This document shows, in pieces, positions 8,659 through 16,402 of a DNA stretch of 20,140 nucleotides. Position 1 is the stretch's first letter. Every line of letters starts with the position of its first letter. Both the position numbers and the translations under genes were made by a program. Below the pieces are notes generated by a model. That model saw only the letters and a program-made list of their open reading frames with translations, was not told the DNA's origin and searched no databases. Where the stretch lies: the NCBI GenBank assembly GCA_021812905.1, contig JAKAMM010000003.1, forward strand, positions 1 through 20,140, written 5' to 3'. Origin of the DNA: Chloroflexota bacterium (GTDB lineage: Bacteria; Chloroflexota; Anaerolineae; Anaerolineales; Villigracilaceae).

Positions 8659-9873
8659 TTGAAATCCTCGCTTCGCACATCCTGGGGCTGGCTTCTCGGA
8701 CTCTACACCGTGGCGGCCTTTATTGAAACGGTTTTTTGGGGACAGATGACTGCTTTCACACCGATCTTTCTGCGCGACCTCGGCATTTTGCAAACCGATG
8801 TTCCGCGCTGGGTGGGGATGATCGCGGCCATTGTCGGCGCGGCGGGGATTCCTTTTCTGCCGTTTTGGGGCGCACTGGCTGACCGCTATTCGCGCAGGCC
8901 AATGATCGTGCGTTCTTTCGTGGTTTATCTTTTGGCCGGAATCATTGCCGTGCTGGCCGGAAATGTTTGGGTCTTCGTCATCGGGCGTTCGTTGATGAGT
9001 CTTTCGCTTGGCAACAGCGGTTTGATGCTGACCACGCTCGCTGAACGCACGCCTGCCAACCGTCATGGACTGGCGTTCGCCATCATGAACAGCGCGGGGC
9101 CGATTGGCGCATTTATCGGTCCATTGCTCGGCGGCCCGGTCGTTGACCATTTTGGTTTTCGAACTTTGATGTGGATCAACACCGTGTTGATGATCATCGT
9201 GGTGCTGGCGCTTTCGCTCGGTTACACAGATTCGTATCGCGGAAAAAGCCAGGCTCCGATTTTGAGCATGGCAACGGATTCCATTCGAGTCTCTTTTCAG
9301 GCCGGACGTTTACGCACTCTGTTCTTTGCGTTCTTTTTGCTCTACGCGGGCTGGATGCTTGTGTACTCATATTTGCCGGTCGTCATAACCGCGCTTTATA
9401 AAGGCGACAATCCCGCTTCGGCCATCGGCTACGTGCTCGGCGCGGGTGGAATGTTTGCGATGATCCTTGGCCCCATCTTTGGATCACTGGCTGACCGTTT
9501 TGGCTTTTGGCGGATTTTGATGATCGGTGCCGCGTTCGAGACGGTCCTTTGGCTCGTTCCTTTCTGGACCCGAAGCCTGATTCCATTTGCGATCATTATC
9601 TGCGTCGTCAGCGGACTCGCATCCGCAGTGTTCTCGATTTCTTTCAACGTGCTGTCTTCGTCCGCGCCCGAAAACATCCGCGGACGCGTAATGTCTTTTG
9701 CATACCTTCCGGTCAATTTGGGATTTTCCATGGGCCCGGCCCTGGGTAGTCTTTTGGTTGGACTCAACTTATTTTATATTTTCCCCGCCGCGTTTGTTTT
9801 TACGGGGCTGGGTTTGTTTGTTTTAAATATTGCCCGCAACCAACCCGCGCCATCGGAGGCTGTGAGTGTATAG
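8659..9873 (+). CDS. Major facilitator superfamily transporter
   Basis: A 404-residue integral membrane protein with about 12 hydrophobic helices. The MFS loop 2-3 motif is clear (GALADRYSRRPMIV), and a related GSLADRFGFWRI sits at the equivalent place in the second half. Helix 5 carries NSAGPIGAFIGPLLGGP, similar to the motif C of proton-coupled drug exporters, so a multidrug or metabolite efflux role is likely, but the substrate cannot be read from the sequence. I choose TTG 8659 as start because AGGA at 8648-8651 is correctly spaced and the protein then begins just before the first helix. In-frame TTG codons at 8602 and 8641 lack a ribosome binding site. It may be cotranscribed with the methyltransferase, since no terminator separates them. 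Confidence 0.9.
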   Translation: MKSSLRTSWGWLLGLYTVAAFIETVFWGQMTAFTPIFLRDLGILQTDVPRWVGMIAAIVGAAGIPFLPFWGALADRYSRRPMIVRSFVVYLLAGIIAVLAGNVWVFVIGRSLMSLSLGNSGLMLTTLAERTPANRHGLAFAIMNSAGPIGAFIGPLLGGPVVDHFGFRTLMWINTVLMIIVVLALSLGYTDSYRGKSQAPILSMATDSIRVSFQAGRLRTLFFAFFLLYAGWMLVYSYLPVVITALYKGDNPASAIGYVLGAGGMFAMILGPIFGSLADRFGFWRILMIGAAFETVLWLVPFWTRSLIPFAIIICVVSGLASAVFSISFNVLSSSAPENIRGRVMSFAYLPVNLGFSMGPALGSLLVGLNLFYIFPAAFVFTGLGLFVLNIARNQPAPSEAVSV

Positions 9874-9891
9874 TCTGTATAAAAATTATCG

Positions 9892-9922
9892 GCGATGAGT
9901 AGGACTGGTCATCATCGCTTTT
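9892..9922 (+). terminator. Intrinsic terminator of the MFS gene
   Basis: GCGATGA (9892-9898) pairs with TCATCGC (9912-9918) and is followed directly by TTTTATT. It lies 18 bp after the stop codon. Confidence 0.65.
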
Positions 9923-9961
9923 ATTGTGTTGCCGATGATTATCGACCCATTAAAAAAATAA

Positions 9962-9990
9962 GCCCCGAAGGTATTTGAAACCTTCGGGGC
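9962..9990 (-). terminator. Strong terminator of the CpXC gene
   Basis: GCCCCGAAGGT and ACCTTCGGGGC form a perfect 11-bp stem around ATTTGAA. On the minus strand it is followed by TTATTTTTTTAA, an ideal T-run, 7 bp after the CpXC gene stop. It may also work weakly on the plus strand (ATTTTGG). The stem shares CGAAGGT/ACCTTCG with the gap-pgk terminator near 20010. Confidence 0.8.
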
Positions 9991-9997
9991 ATTTTGG

Positions 9998-11359
9998 TTA
10001 TCCCATCATTTTCTTCTTCATCGAAAACTTCAATGCAACTTTGAATACCATGCCAAGTTTTTCAGACAATGCCTTGGCTTCGGCGTTGCCTTGTCCAGAC
10101 GCGGCGTCTACCTGTGCGACCAGGCCGTTCAGCGATTCCATAAACGTGTCATTGACCAGGTCCGCGTTGTCAGCCAGCATCTTTTCAACGCCTGCTTCAT
10201 TGGGAGCGTCCAACAATTGCTCAACAAAAGCGACTTCGGGCGGCGCGGATGCGGTCTGCAGAATTTCCAGCATCTTCTGAAGTTTGCCCATGCGGGCGTA
10301 GTCGTTCGTTTCAGATGCCTTCTTCAACATGCTTTGCGCGATCTCCACCGCGTCCTGTGTGAACTGGTCGAGATTTTCCTGCGTCGCTTTGGCGATGTCA
10401 TCCTGTTGCAGAAGTTGCTCCACAAAATCCTGCGCCTGTTTGTAGCGCGCTTCCATTTGCTTGTCGATCTCGCTTACGAGGTTGAGCAACTTCTCACGCA
10501 GGCTTTCAAGCTTTTTCTTTTCATCGCCCGCGGCCTTGTCGATCATCGAGGTCAGGTTTTGGAAGAAGGTGTAATCCATGCCGTTGCGGGCGAGGGATAC
10601 GTACGCTTTGAGACGCGCCTCGCTCGGAGCCTGGATCATCATCTCGAGCAGTTTCTCGCGCGTCAGGCCTTTCCCCGCCTCTTGCAGGGACTTTGCAGCA
10701 GCTTCCATATCTTTTAGCGATTCCTGCAACTGACGGCCATACTCGGTCTCCGTCAGCAATTGTTTTTGCAGGTCGGACATCTGGCGGGCGAGTTGCTCCT
10801 GTCCGCTTTGGGACGCAGCCTGGCCGAGCCGTCCGAAGAGGGCGAAGAATTGCTCGTCGATGGAGGCTGCGTTCTGTTTAATGAGCTCCGCTCGAACGTC
10901 CGGTGAAGATGCTTGCAGGAGTCGGTCTATCAGGTTGAGTTTTTCCTGCTGGGACTTGATCATCTGCGGCGTGATGCCGTCCTTGCCGAGGATGGTTTCC
11001 ATCATCGACTCGAAGGTCAGGTTGGCCATCGGCTTGAACAGGTAGGCCTTGCGTTTTTCGGAGGGTAGGCGGTTCGTGATTTGTGTGATCAATGGCCCAA
11101 TGAGTTTTTCCTGCTCGTTGAGCGGCATTCCCAATTCGGGCGGAAAGTAGGTCAGCAGAAGTTCCTTGTCGGCATCGTGATAGACGATGGGCGTGGCGAG
11201 GCGGCCTTCGTATCCGCAATACTGACAGCGTGCCATATTCGAGACGCCGCCCAGCAGGCGTTGTTTTGCGCCGGGGTCGGCAGTCACATCAAAGAGTTGT
11301 TCGACGTTGGCCGGAATGATTTGTTTACAGCGAGGACAGGAGATTTGAGTTTGTGGCAT
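9998..11359 (-). CDS. CpXC-domain zinc-ribbon-like protein with long coiled coil
   Basis: The 453-residue soluble protein begins with two Cys pairs, CPRC (8-11) and CQYC (45-48), the signature of the CpXC domain, presumably binding zinc. The segment to about residue 130 (YHDADKELLLTYFPPELGMPLNEQEK and KAYLFKP) also fits that domain. The remainder is helical and charged, with a strong coiled coil around 170-240 (QKQLLTETEYGRQLQESLKDMEAAAKS) and further Glu/Gln/Lys-rich helices to the end, finishing in KFSMKKKMMG. No signal peptide or membrane helix is seen. The family has no established function that I know of; a scaffold or nucleic-acid/protein-binding role is a guess. Start is ATG 11359, with a weak GGAA at 11371-11368. 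It lies downstream of pepF on the same strand, separated by a dispersed repeat. Confidence 0.87.
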   Translation of the reverse strand: MPQTQISCPRCKQIIPANVEQLFDVTADPGAKQRLLGGVSNMARCQYCGYEGRLATPIVYHDADKELLLTYFPPELGMPLNEQEKLIGPLITQITNRLPSEKRKAYLFKPMANLTFESMMETILGKDGITPQMIKSQQEKLNLIDRLLQASSPDVRAELIKQNAASIDEQFFALFGRLGQAASQSGQEQLARQMSDLQKQLLTETEYGRQLQESLKDMEAAAKSLQEAGKGLTREKLLEMMIQAPSEARLKAYVSLARNGMDYTFFQNLTSMIDKAAGDEKKKLESLREKLLNLVSEIDKQMEARYKQAQDFVEQLLQQDDIAKATQENLDQFTQDAVEIAQSMLKKASETNDYARMGKLQKMLEILQTASAPPEVAFVEQLLDAPNEAGVEKMLADNADLVNDTFMESLNGLVAQVDAASGQGNAEAKALSEKLGMVFKVALKFSMKKKMMG

Positions 11360-11384
11360 GTATGATTTCCAAATTATTTAATGA

Positions 11385-11477
11385 TGTCATTGCGAGAAGC
11401 TGCTTCACAAGCGACGAAGCAATCTCATCTTATCAGGAGATTGCTTCGTCGGGAAGAGCGCCCTCCTCGCAATGACA
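11385..11477. repeat. Dispersed nested inverted repeat (MITE-like)
   Basis: The outer arms TGTCATTGCGAG (11385-11396) and CTCGCAATGACA (11466-11477) match perfectly. The inner arms CGACGAAGCAATCTC (11412-11426) and GAGATTGCTTCGTCG (11437-11451) also match perfectly, around a 10-nt loop. I recognise the core (CATTGCGAG with GCGACGAAGCAATCTC) as a repeat seen in many environmental bacterial genomes; that is recollection, not a search. It begins 2 bp beyond the pepF stop and may double as a terminator. Confidence 0.75.
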
Positions 11478-11478
11478 T

Positions 11479-13287
11479 TTATCCAACTAATTCTTCCAAC
11501 CGATCAATATAACTTTCCATCACGGCGAAGGTTTCTTCGACAGGCTTGGGCGTTGACAAATCAACGCCGGCTTTTTTGAGCACATCCAGCGGGTAGACCG
11601 ACGAACCGGATTTGAGGAAGCCGAGATAATCTTCGACCGCGTTGGGCTCGCCGCGCAGGATGCGGCCTGAAAGCGCGTGCGCGCCTGATATGCCGGTGGC
11701 ATATTGATAGACATAATAATCAGAGAAGAGATGGCCGAACGTTGACCAAACCATCCCGACGCGTGGCCGGTCAACTTTTACTTTAGGACCAAAGCCCTCG
11801 GTAAAGAGGTCCGCCATCAGTTCCTGCATTGAGTCAGCAGTCAGCGGTTCGCCGCGTTCGACGCGTTGGTGAGTTTCGAGTTCAAAGCGCGCCAGCGTCG
11901 GCATCTGGAAAAAGTAGCGGAAGAAATTCCCGCCGACCGCTTCCTCGATCAATGCGATCAGGAAGTTTTTATCGGTGATGGTCTTGAGCAAATGTCCGCG
12001 CATCATGGCTTGATGGAAGTTGGACGCAACTTCCGCCACGAACAGCGAATAGCTGGAATAGGTGAGCGGCTGGTTCTTCCATGTGAGATATGAGTGCATG
12101 GAATGTCCGAGTTCATGCGCCAGCGTGGACATGCTTCCGACTTCATCGGTGTAAGACATCATGATGAAGGGAAATGTGCCGGGCGCGCCGTACGAGAATG
12201 CGCCGTTCTGTTTGCCTTGATTTGGATACACATCCACCCAGCGATCTTTCAGTGCACCCTGGCGGATCGTGTCGGTATATTCCCTGCCCAGCGGCGCGAG
12301 GCTATCGCAAATTAACTCGACCGCTTCTTCAAAGGCGATCCTCGGTTTCTTTTTGGTGATGGGCGCCCACATATCGTAATAAGTAACTTCGCGCAAACCA
12401 AGCGCCTTGCGGCGCAGTTCAAAGTAGCGATGCCAGACGGGCAGTTTCTTCTTGAAAGTGTCGATCAGATTATGGAAGACCTCAACGGGCACATTATTGC
12501 TGAACAGCGATGCTTCGAGCGACGTCTTGTGTTTGCGGGCGCGCATGGAAAATACATTGCTCTTGATGGATGTGGAAAGATTGGCAGCCAGCGTGTTCTT
12601 GAATTCCAGGTGCTTGTCCATGTAACTTTCGAACGCGGTTCGGCGCAGCTTGCGGTCGGGATGTTCCATCAATGCGGTGTGGAAGTTACCTTGCGTGACT
12701 TCCACTTTTTTACTTTTGCTGGTCAACGCAGGTTTGAATTTAAAATCGGCATTGACCAGCATGCTGGAGCTGTCCGAAGCGCCGCTCAACGGGTCGGCTA
12801 ACATGCCGAGGATTTCCTCCACTTCCGCCGAGCGGACGTGTTCATGCTGGCGGAAGATGTCGTCAATGCTGTGACGATACTCTGCGAGGATGCCGTTGCG
12901 GATCATCCATTCGTCTAATTTGGGCTTTCCGATTTGCAGTAATTCGGGGTTGATAAAGGAAACTGTCCCGGCGACTTGACCGTACATGCCCTGTGCCTTG
13001 CCGTACATTGCGGCGGCTTTCTGATTGGTCGTGTCCACGCTGTAAGAGAAAGCCGCGTACATAAATACTTGCTGGACGCGCTTCATCAACGCATCCACGG
13101 CTTTCAATGTGTCAATCAGAGTTTCAGGGTCTTCACCCAACTTGCCTTGAAATTTTTTTATAGCGGGCAAATCTTTTAGAACTCTCTGGACTTCAGCCTC
13201 CCATTCCTTCGGAGACTTGAAGACGCTTTCAGCATTCCACGTATATTTTTTAATTACCTTACTTCGAGGAGGAATTGAAGTTGCCAT
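11479..13287 (-). CDS. pepF: Oligoendopeptidase F (peptidase family M3)
   Basis: The 602-residue cytoplasmic zinc metallopeptidase is expected to hydrolyse short peptides in protein turnover. The zinc site is HELGH at 391-395 with the third ligand Glu in LFVAEV (419), the M3 arrangement. The preceding GAFSYG and PFIMMSYT and the downstream GMVWSTFGHLFSDYYVYQYATG are typical of the PepF subfamily, and length is normal. The start is ATG 13287, behind AAAGGA at 13298-13293. The frame is open further upstream to 13650, but that extension would translate a repeat (giving NPSTSSGQA-like peptides) and run antisense through the histidine kinase gene, so it is not real. A TGGTAAAAT extended -10 lies at 13316-13308. 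The gene is followed by the repeat at 11385-11477. Confidence 0.95.
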   Translation of the reverse strand: MATSIPPRSKVIKKYTWNAESVFKSPKEWEAEVQRVLKDLPAIKKFQGKLGEDPETLIDTLKAVDALMKRVQQVFMYAAFSYSVDTTNQKAAAMYGKAQGMYGQVAGTVSFINPELLQIGKPKLDEWMIRNGILAEYRHSIDDIFRQHEHVRSAEVEEILGMLADPLSGASDSSSMLVNADFKFKPALTSKSKKVEVTQGNFHTALMEHPDRKLRRTAFESYMDKHLEFKNTLAANLSTSIKSNVFSMRARKHKTSLEASLFSNNVPVEVFHNLIDTFKKKLPVWHRYFELRRKALGLREVTYYDMWAPITKKKPRIAFEEAVELICDSLAPLGREYTDTIRQGALKDRWVDVYPNQGKQNGAFSYGAPGTFPFIMMSYTDEVGSMSTLAHELGHSMHSYLTWKNQPLTYSSYSLFVAEVASNFHQAMMRGHLLKTITDKNFLIALIEEAVGGNFFRYFFQMPTLARFELETHQRVERGEPLTADSMQELMADLFTEGFGPKVKVDRPRVGMVWSTFGHLFSDYYVYQYATGISGAHALSGRILRGEPNAVEDYLGFLKSGSSVYPLDVLKKAGVDLSTPKPVEETFAVMESYIDRLEELVG

Positions 13288-13307
13288 AAAAGTCCTTTCG
13301 TTATTTG

Positions 13308-13316
13308 ATTTTACCA
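13308..13316 (-). promoter_or_regulatory. Extended -10 of pepF
   Basis: TGGTAAAAT on the minus strand is a TGn-type extended -10 with one mismatch in the hexamer. Transcription would start near 13301, leaving a short leader with the AAAGGA. No -35 match is seen, since the -35 region falls at the border of a repeat. Confidence 0.45.
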
Positions 13317-13326
13317 TTCGATATGT

Positions 13327-13400
13327 GTAGGGGCACAGTGCCTGCCCTGAACTTGTCGAAGGGTTGCTGTGCCCTAGGCGGAGCAGGGCTCTGTCCCTAC
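13327..13400. repeat. Composite dispersed repeat between pepF and the histidine kinase gene
   Basis: Three nested inverted pairs are visible: GTAGGG (13327-13332) with CCCTAC (13395-13400), GGGCACAG (13331-13338) with CTGTGCCC (13367-13374), and CCCT/AGGG around GAACTTGTCGA (13345-13363). The central CCCTGAACTTGTCGAAGGG is a very common dispersed repeat core that I recall from Chloroflexota and other environmental genomes. The element starts 3 bp beyond the stop of the histidine kinase gene, so it may end its transcript. Confidence 0.65.
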
Positions 13401-13403
13401 GCG

Positions 13404-14969
13404 TTATCTCGGAAGTGAGAAACAAATCCTCGCACCGGAATCCGGTTTCGGGCGCTGTGCAGCGACCAAAGGGAGTGTCGAAGCATCCGCCCAGATGCGT
13501 CCGCCGTGCGCCTCGACGATGGCACGCGCCAGATAGAGTCCCAGTCCAGCGCCTTTCGTCTGCTTGACGGCATTCGTCGAACGATAAAAGCGGTCGAAGA
13601 TGTGTGGCAGGTCGCGCGCGTCGATGCCCGGGCCTTCGTCGCTGACACACACGATGACCTGTTCGGGCCGCGCGGTTCCGCTGATCTTGATCTCACCTTT
13701 GGATGCATACTTGAGCGCGTTCGATACAAGATTGATGAGCACCTGTTCGAGGCGGGTTTCATCGCCGACGATGACGGGAAAATTTTTCGGGAAGTCGGTG
13801 ACGAGTTTATGTTTCGGAGCCTGCGCTGAAAATTTTTCGGTCACGCGGGACGCCAGAGCGGGGAACGATACATCGGCCTGATTCAAGCTGAGGCCTCCGG
13901 CTTGCAAACGCGAAGCATCCAGCAGATCATCGATCATCTTCGACAAACGATCCGCTTCTTCTTCGATGACGGCCAGGCTGTCGCTGATCACGGCGCGATC
14001 CCATTTGGCATCGTCGCGCCGCAGTGTGGACGCGTATCCTTTAATCAGCGCAACCGGTGTGCGTAATTCGTGGCTGACGATGGAAATAAAAGTCGACTTG
14101 ATTTCTTCAGCGGTGCGGAAGTGGGTAATGTCGCGCACGCTGACGATGACATTGCGAAGCTTGCCGTCCTCTGATAGAAGCGGCGCATACGTCACGCCGA
14201 CGGGGATGGGAGGCGGAAGCGGCCGTTCGAGATCACCTTCGACATAAAGCGTGGCGTTTGGCGTGAGCGGCCAGCCGTTTTGTTCAGCTTCGTCAAGAGT
14301 CCTGCCTTGCGGTTCTTTTTTCCAGCGGATGACTTCGCTGTGATGTTTGCCGACGATTTCATTGCGTGATTGCCCCAACATTTTTTCAAAGGCGGTGTTG
14401 CATCGTTCGACGGTGTGATCGCCTTTGAGAATTAAAATGCCGTCTGCGGCGGAGTCGAGAAGCGCATCGAGACGTTGTTTCTCGTAGGAAACCTGTCCGT
14501 AAAGTTGAGCGTTATAAACTGCGACTGCGGCCTGGTCCGCAAATGATTGAAGAAGCACGCGGTCGTTGGGAGTGAAGAGATCGGGGTAGTTACGGAAAAT
14601 GAAAATCACGCCGATGACCTGTCCATGCGCGGCGAGCGGCAGTCCCGTGCCGTTGAGCAGACCGAGTGTCGCGGTGTAAGTCAGCTCTTGCAACATGCGG
14701 TTGAGTTCACGCACATCCAGTTCACGGACTTTTTCTTCGGCGAGTAGTGGTTCGAGATAACTTAAGAATGCGGGTTGAATCCTGTGGGCGGCAGCCACAT
14801 GCCAAGCTTCAGGTTGTTTCAACGCGATAAGCCCGGCCTGTCCGGCCAGCATTTCGATGGAGATGCGCAAAATGCGCGCCAACAGTTTCTCAAGGTCAAG
14901 TTCCTGAGTCAGCAGGCGGGCAATTTCGAGCAGGTAATCGCGTTGGCGGACGCGGAAGTCAGGGAGCAT
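13404..14969 (-). CDS. Soluble sensor histidine kinase, GAF-PAS-HisKA-HATPase
   Basis: The 521-residue protein has no membrane helix, so it should sense an intracellular signal. A GAF domain spans about 10-155 (AHGQVIGVIFIF, LLQSFADQAAVAVYNAQLY). A PAS domain spans about 163-285 (LDSAADGILIL, NTAFEKMLGQS, VRDITHFR). The HisKA region carries phospho-acceptor His300 in SIVSHELRTP. The ATPase domain has N-box NLVSNALKY (413-421), DEGPGID (444-450), FDRFYRS and GAGLGLYLAR (473-482). The cognate response regulator is not adjacent. The ATG at 14969 lacks a Shine-Dalgarno; TAAAAT ends 6 nt before it, suggesting a leaderless mRNA. Confidence 0.93.
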   Translation of the reverse strand: MLPDFRVRQRDYLLEIARLLTQELDLEKLLARILRISIEMLAGQAGLIALKQPEAWHVAAAHRIQPAFLSYLEPLLAEEKVRELDVRELNRMLQELTYTATLGLLNGTGLPLAAHGQVIGVIFIFRNYPDLFTPNDRVLLQSFADQAAVAVYNAQLYGQVSYEKQRLDALLDSAADGILILKGDHTVERCNTAFEKMLGQSRNEIVGKHHSEVIRWKKEPQGRTLDEAEQNGWPLTPNATLYVEGDLERPLPPPIPVGVTYAPLLSEDGKLRNVIVSVRDITHFRTAEEIKSTFISIVSHELRTPVALIKGYASTLRRDDAKWDRAVISDSLAVIEEEADRLSKMIDDLLDASRLQAGGLSLNQADVSFPALASRVTEKFSAQAPKHKLVTDFPKNFPVIVGDETRLEQVLINLVSNALKYASKGEIKISGTARPEQVIVCVSDEGPGIDARDLPHIFDRFYRSTNAVKQTKGAGLGLYLARAIVEAHGGRIWADASTLPLVAAQRPKPDSGARICFSLPR

Positions 14970-14975
14970 GGAGAG

Positions 14976-14981
14976 ATTTTA
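14976..14981 (-). promoter_or_regulatory. -10 candidate of the histidine kinase gene, leaderless-type position
   Basis: TAAAAT (one mismatch to consensus) ends exactly 6 nt before ATG 14969 on the minus strand, which would place the transcription start at or next to the A of the start codon. No -35 match and no Shine-Dalgarno are visible. Confidence 0.35.
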
Positions 14982-15022
14982 TCACTGGCGTTTTTGTGAG
15001 GCTATATGAGTTCTATTAACAA

Positions 15023-15056
15023 ATACATCTCACCGATGTAAATCAGTGAGATGTAT
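15023..15056 (-). terminator. Terminator of the aminotransferase gene
   Basis: ATACATCTCAC (15023-15033) and GTGAGATGTAT (15046-15056) form a perfect 11-bp stem around a 12-nt loop. On the minus strand TTTGTTAATAG follows. It lies 23 bp past the aminotransferase stop and separates it from the histidine kinase gene. Confidence 0.6.
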
Positions 15057-15079
15057 AAGTCATTTAAATTGCGACAACC

Positions 15080-16402
15080 TTACCTCATTTCTTTTTCTGC
15101 AACCCCGATCACTTCTTCGAAAATCTTCAATCCTTCATCGATCTCAGGCTTTGAGATGGAAAGCGGCGGCGCGATGCGGATGACACTCTTGCCGCACGAC
15201 AGCATCAGCAGGCCGTGTTCGAAAGCCAGCTCAACGACGCGGTCGGTCAATTCCTTGGCAGCTTCTTTTGTGTCGCGGTCCTTGACAAATTCCACGCCGA
15301 TCATCAGACCCTTGCCGCGTACTTGCCCAATGCTCGGATGACGCGCCTGGATTTCCTCCAAAGCGTCCATCGCATACTGGCCGACTTCCGCTGCGTTCTG
15401 CATATATTCTTTTCCGATCAAGTCTATGGTCGCCAAAGACGCGGCACAGGAAATCGGATTTCCTCCGTAGGTGTTACCGTGCGTGCCAAGTTCCCAATCC
15501 ATGACTGATTTGCGGGCGATGCACGCGCCGAGCGGCATGCCCGATGCGATGCCTTTGGCCGCCGTGATCATGTCCGGCTCGACGCCGAAATGTTCAATGG
15601 CCCACCATTTGCCGGTGCGCCCCATGCCGCATTGGACTTCGTCCAAAATCATGAGAATGCCGTGTCTATCGCACAACTTTCGCAACGCCGGATAAAAGTC
15701 ATCTGGCGGAACAATATATCCGCCCTCGCCCTGAATCGTCTCAACCAGAATTCCAGCCACATCCTTCGGCGGAAGAATTTGATTTAATATGTCTTCTTCA
15801 ATATAACGAACGACTGCTTCGCCGTAACCTTCGCCCTTGCGGCGTTCGAGTACCGGGCGGTATGGATTGGGAAATGGCGCGTGCGTCACGCCGTTCATTA
15901 GTGGATAAAACCCGCTGTGATATTTGGCCTTGCTGGCGGTGAATGTCACCGCGCCCATTGTGCGTCCGTGGAAGGCGCCGGTAAAACCGATAAAGTTCGA
16001 GCGCTTGGTGTGATAGCGCGCCAGCTTGATGGCGGTTTCCACCGCCTCCGTGCCGGAGTTGGTCATGAATGAAAGCGCGTCCTCCTCAAAGGGCGCAATC
16101 TCATTTAGTTTCTCAGCCAGTTGAATCCATTTCTCGTGATAAAAATCTGAAGAAATATGAATGAACTTCTCAGCCTGTTCCTGAATGGCTTTGACTACTT
16201 TAGGATGTGCGTATCCGGTCGATACCACTGCAATGCCGCCCATGAAATCCCAAAAGCGGTTGCCGTCCACGTCCCACACTTCTGTGCCTTTACCATGATC
16301 CATCACGAATGGATAACCGCGCGGATACGAGGGCGAAATCACTTTATGATCGCGTTCGATCAGTGCTTTGGCTTTGGGGCCGGGCAGATTTAATTTGGTC
16401 AT
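15080..16402 (-). CDS. Class III PLP-dependent aminotransferase (GABA/ornithine aminotransferase-like)
   Basis: The 440-residue fold-type I enzyme has the class III signature: SGTEAVETAIK (116-126) and FHGRT (144-148) for cofactor binding, ILDEVQCGMGRTG (253-265) with Asp254 contacting the pyridine ring, and the Schiff-base Lys283 in TAAKGIASGMPLGA. The N-terminus (VWDVDGNRFWDFMGGIAVVSTGYAHP) and overall pattern resemble the archaeal-type enzymes of the acetylornithine/GABA aminotransferase group. Some members of that group act on ornithine or GABA and others are amino-acid racemases, so the substrate is open. Its ATG overlaps the stop of the upstream ROK kinase gene (ATGA, 16399-16402), and its AAGGAGAG lies inside that gene, so the pair forms a coupled operon. 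A terminator follows at 15023-15056. Confidence 0.92.
   Translation of the reverse strand: MTKLNLPGPKAKALIERDHKVISPSYPRGYPFVMDHGKGTEVWDVDGNRFWDFMGGIAVVSTGYAHPKVVKAIQEQAEKFIHISSDFYHEKWIQLAEKLNEIAPFEEDALSFMTNSGTEAVETAIKLARYHTKRSNFIGFTGAFHGRTMGAVTFTASKAKYHSGFYPLMNGVTHAPFPNPYRPVLERRKGEGYGEAVVRYIEEDILNQILPPKDVAGILVETIQGEGGYIVPPDDFYPALRKLCDRHGILMILDEVQCGMGRTGKWWAIEHFGVEPDMITAAKGIASGMPLGACIARKSVMDWELGTHGNTYGGNPISCAASLATIDLIGKEYMQNAAEVGQYAMDALEEIQARHPSIGQVRGKGLMIGVEFVKDRDTKEAAKELTDRVVELAFEHGLLMLSCGKSVIRIAPPLSISKPEIDEGLKIFEEVIGVAEKEMR

Noticed and set aside
10091..10717. 208-codon plus-strand frame opposite the CpXC gene
   Set aside because: Shadow of the real gene, with no domain and no ribosome binding site.
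13288..13650. An open extension of pepF by 121 codons upstream of ATG 13287
   Set aside because: It would translate a dispersed repeat and run antisense through the histidine kinase gene. ATG 13287 has a good ribosome binding site and gives the normal family length.
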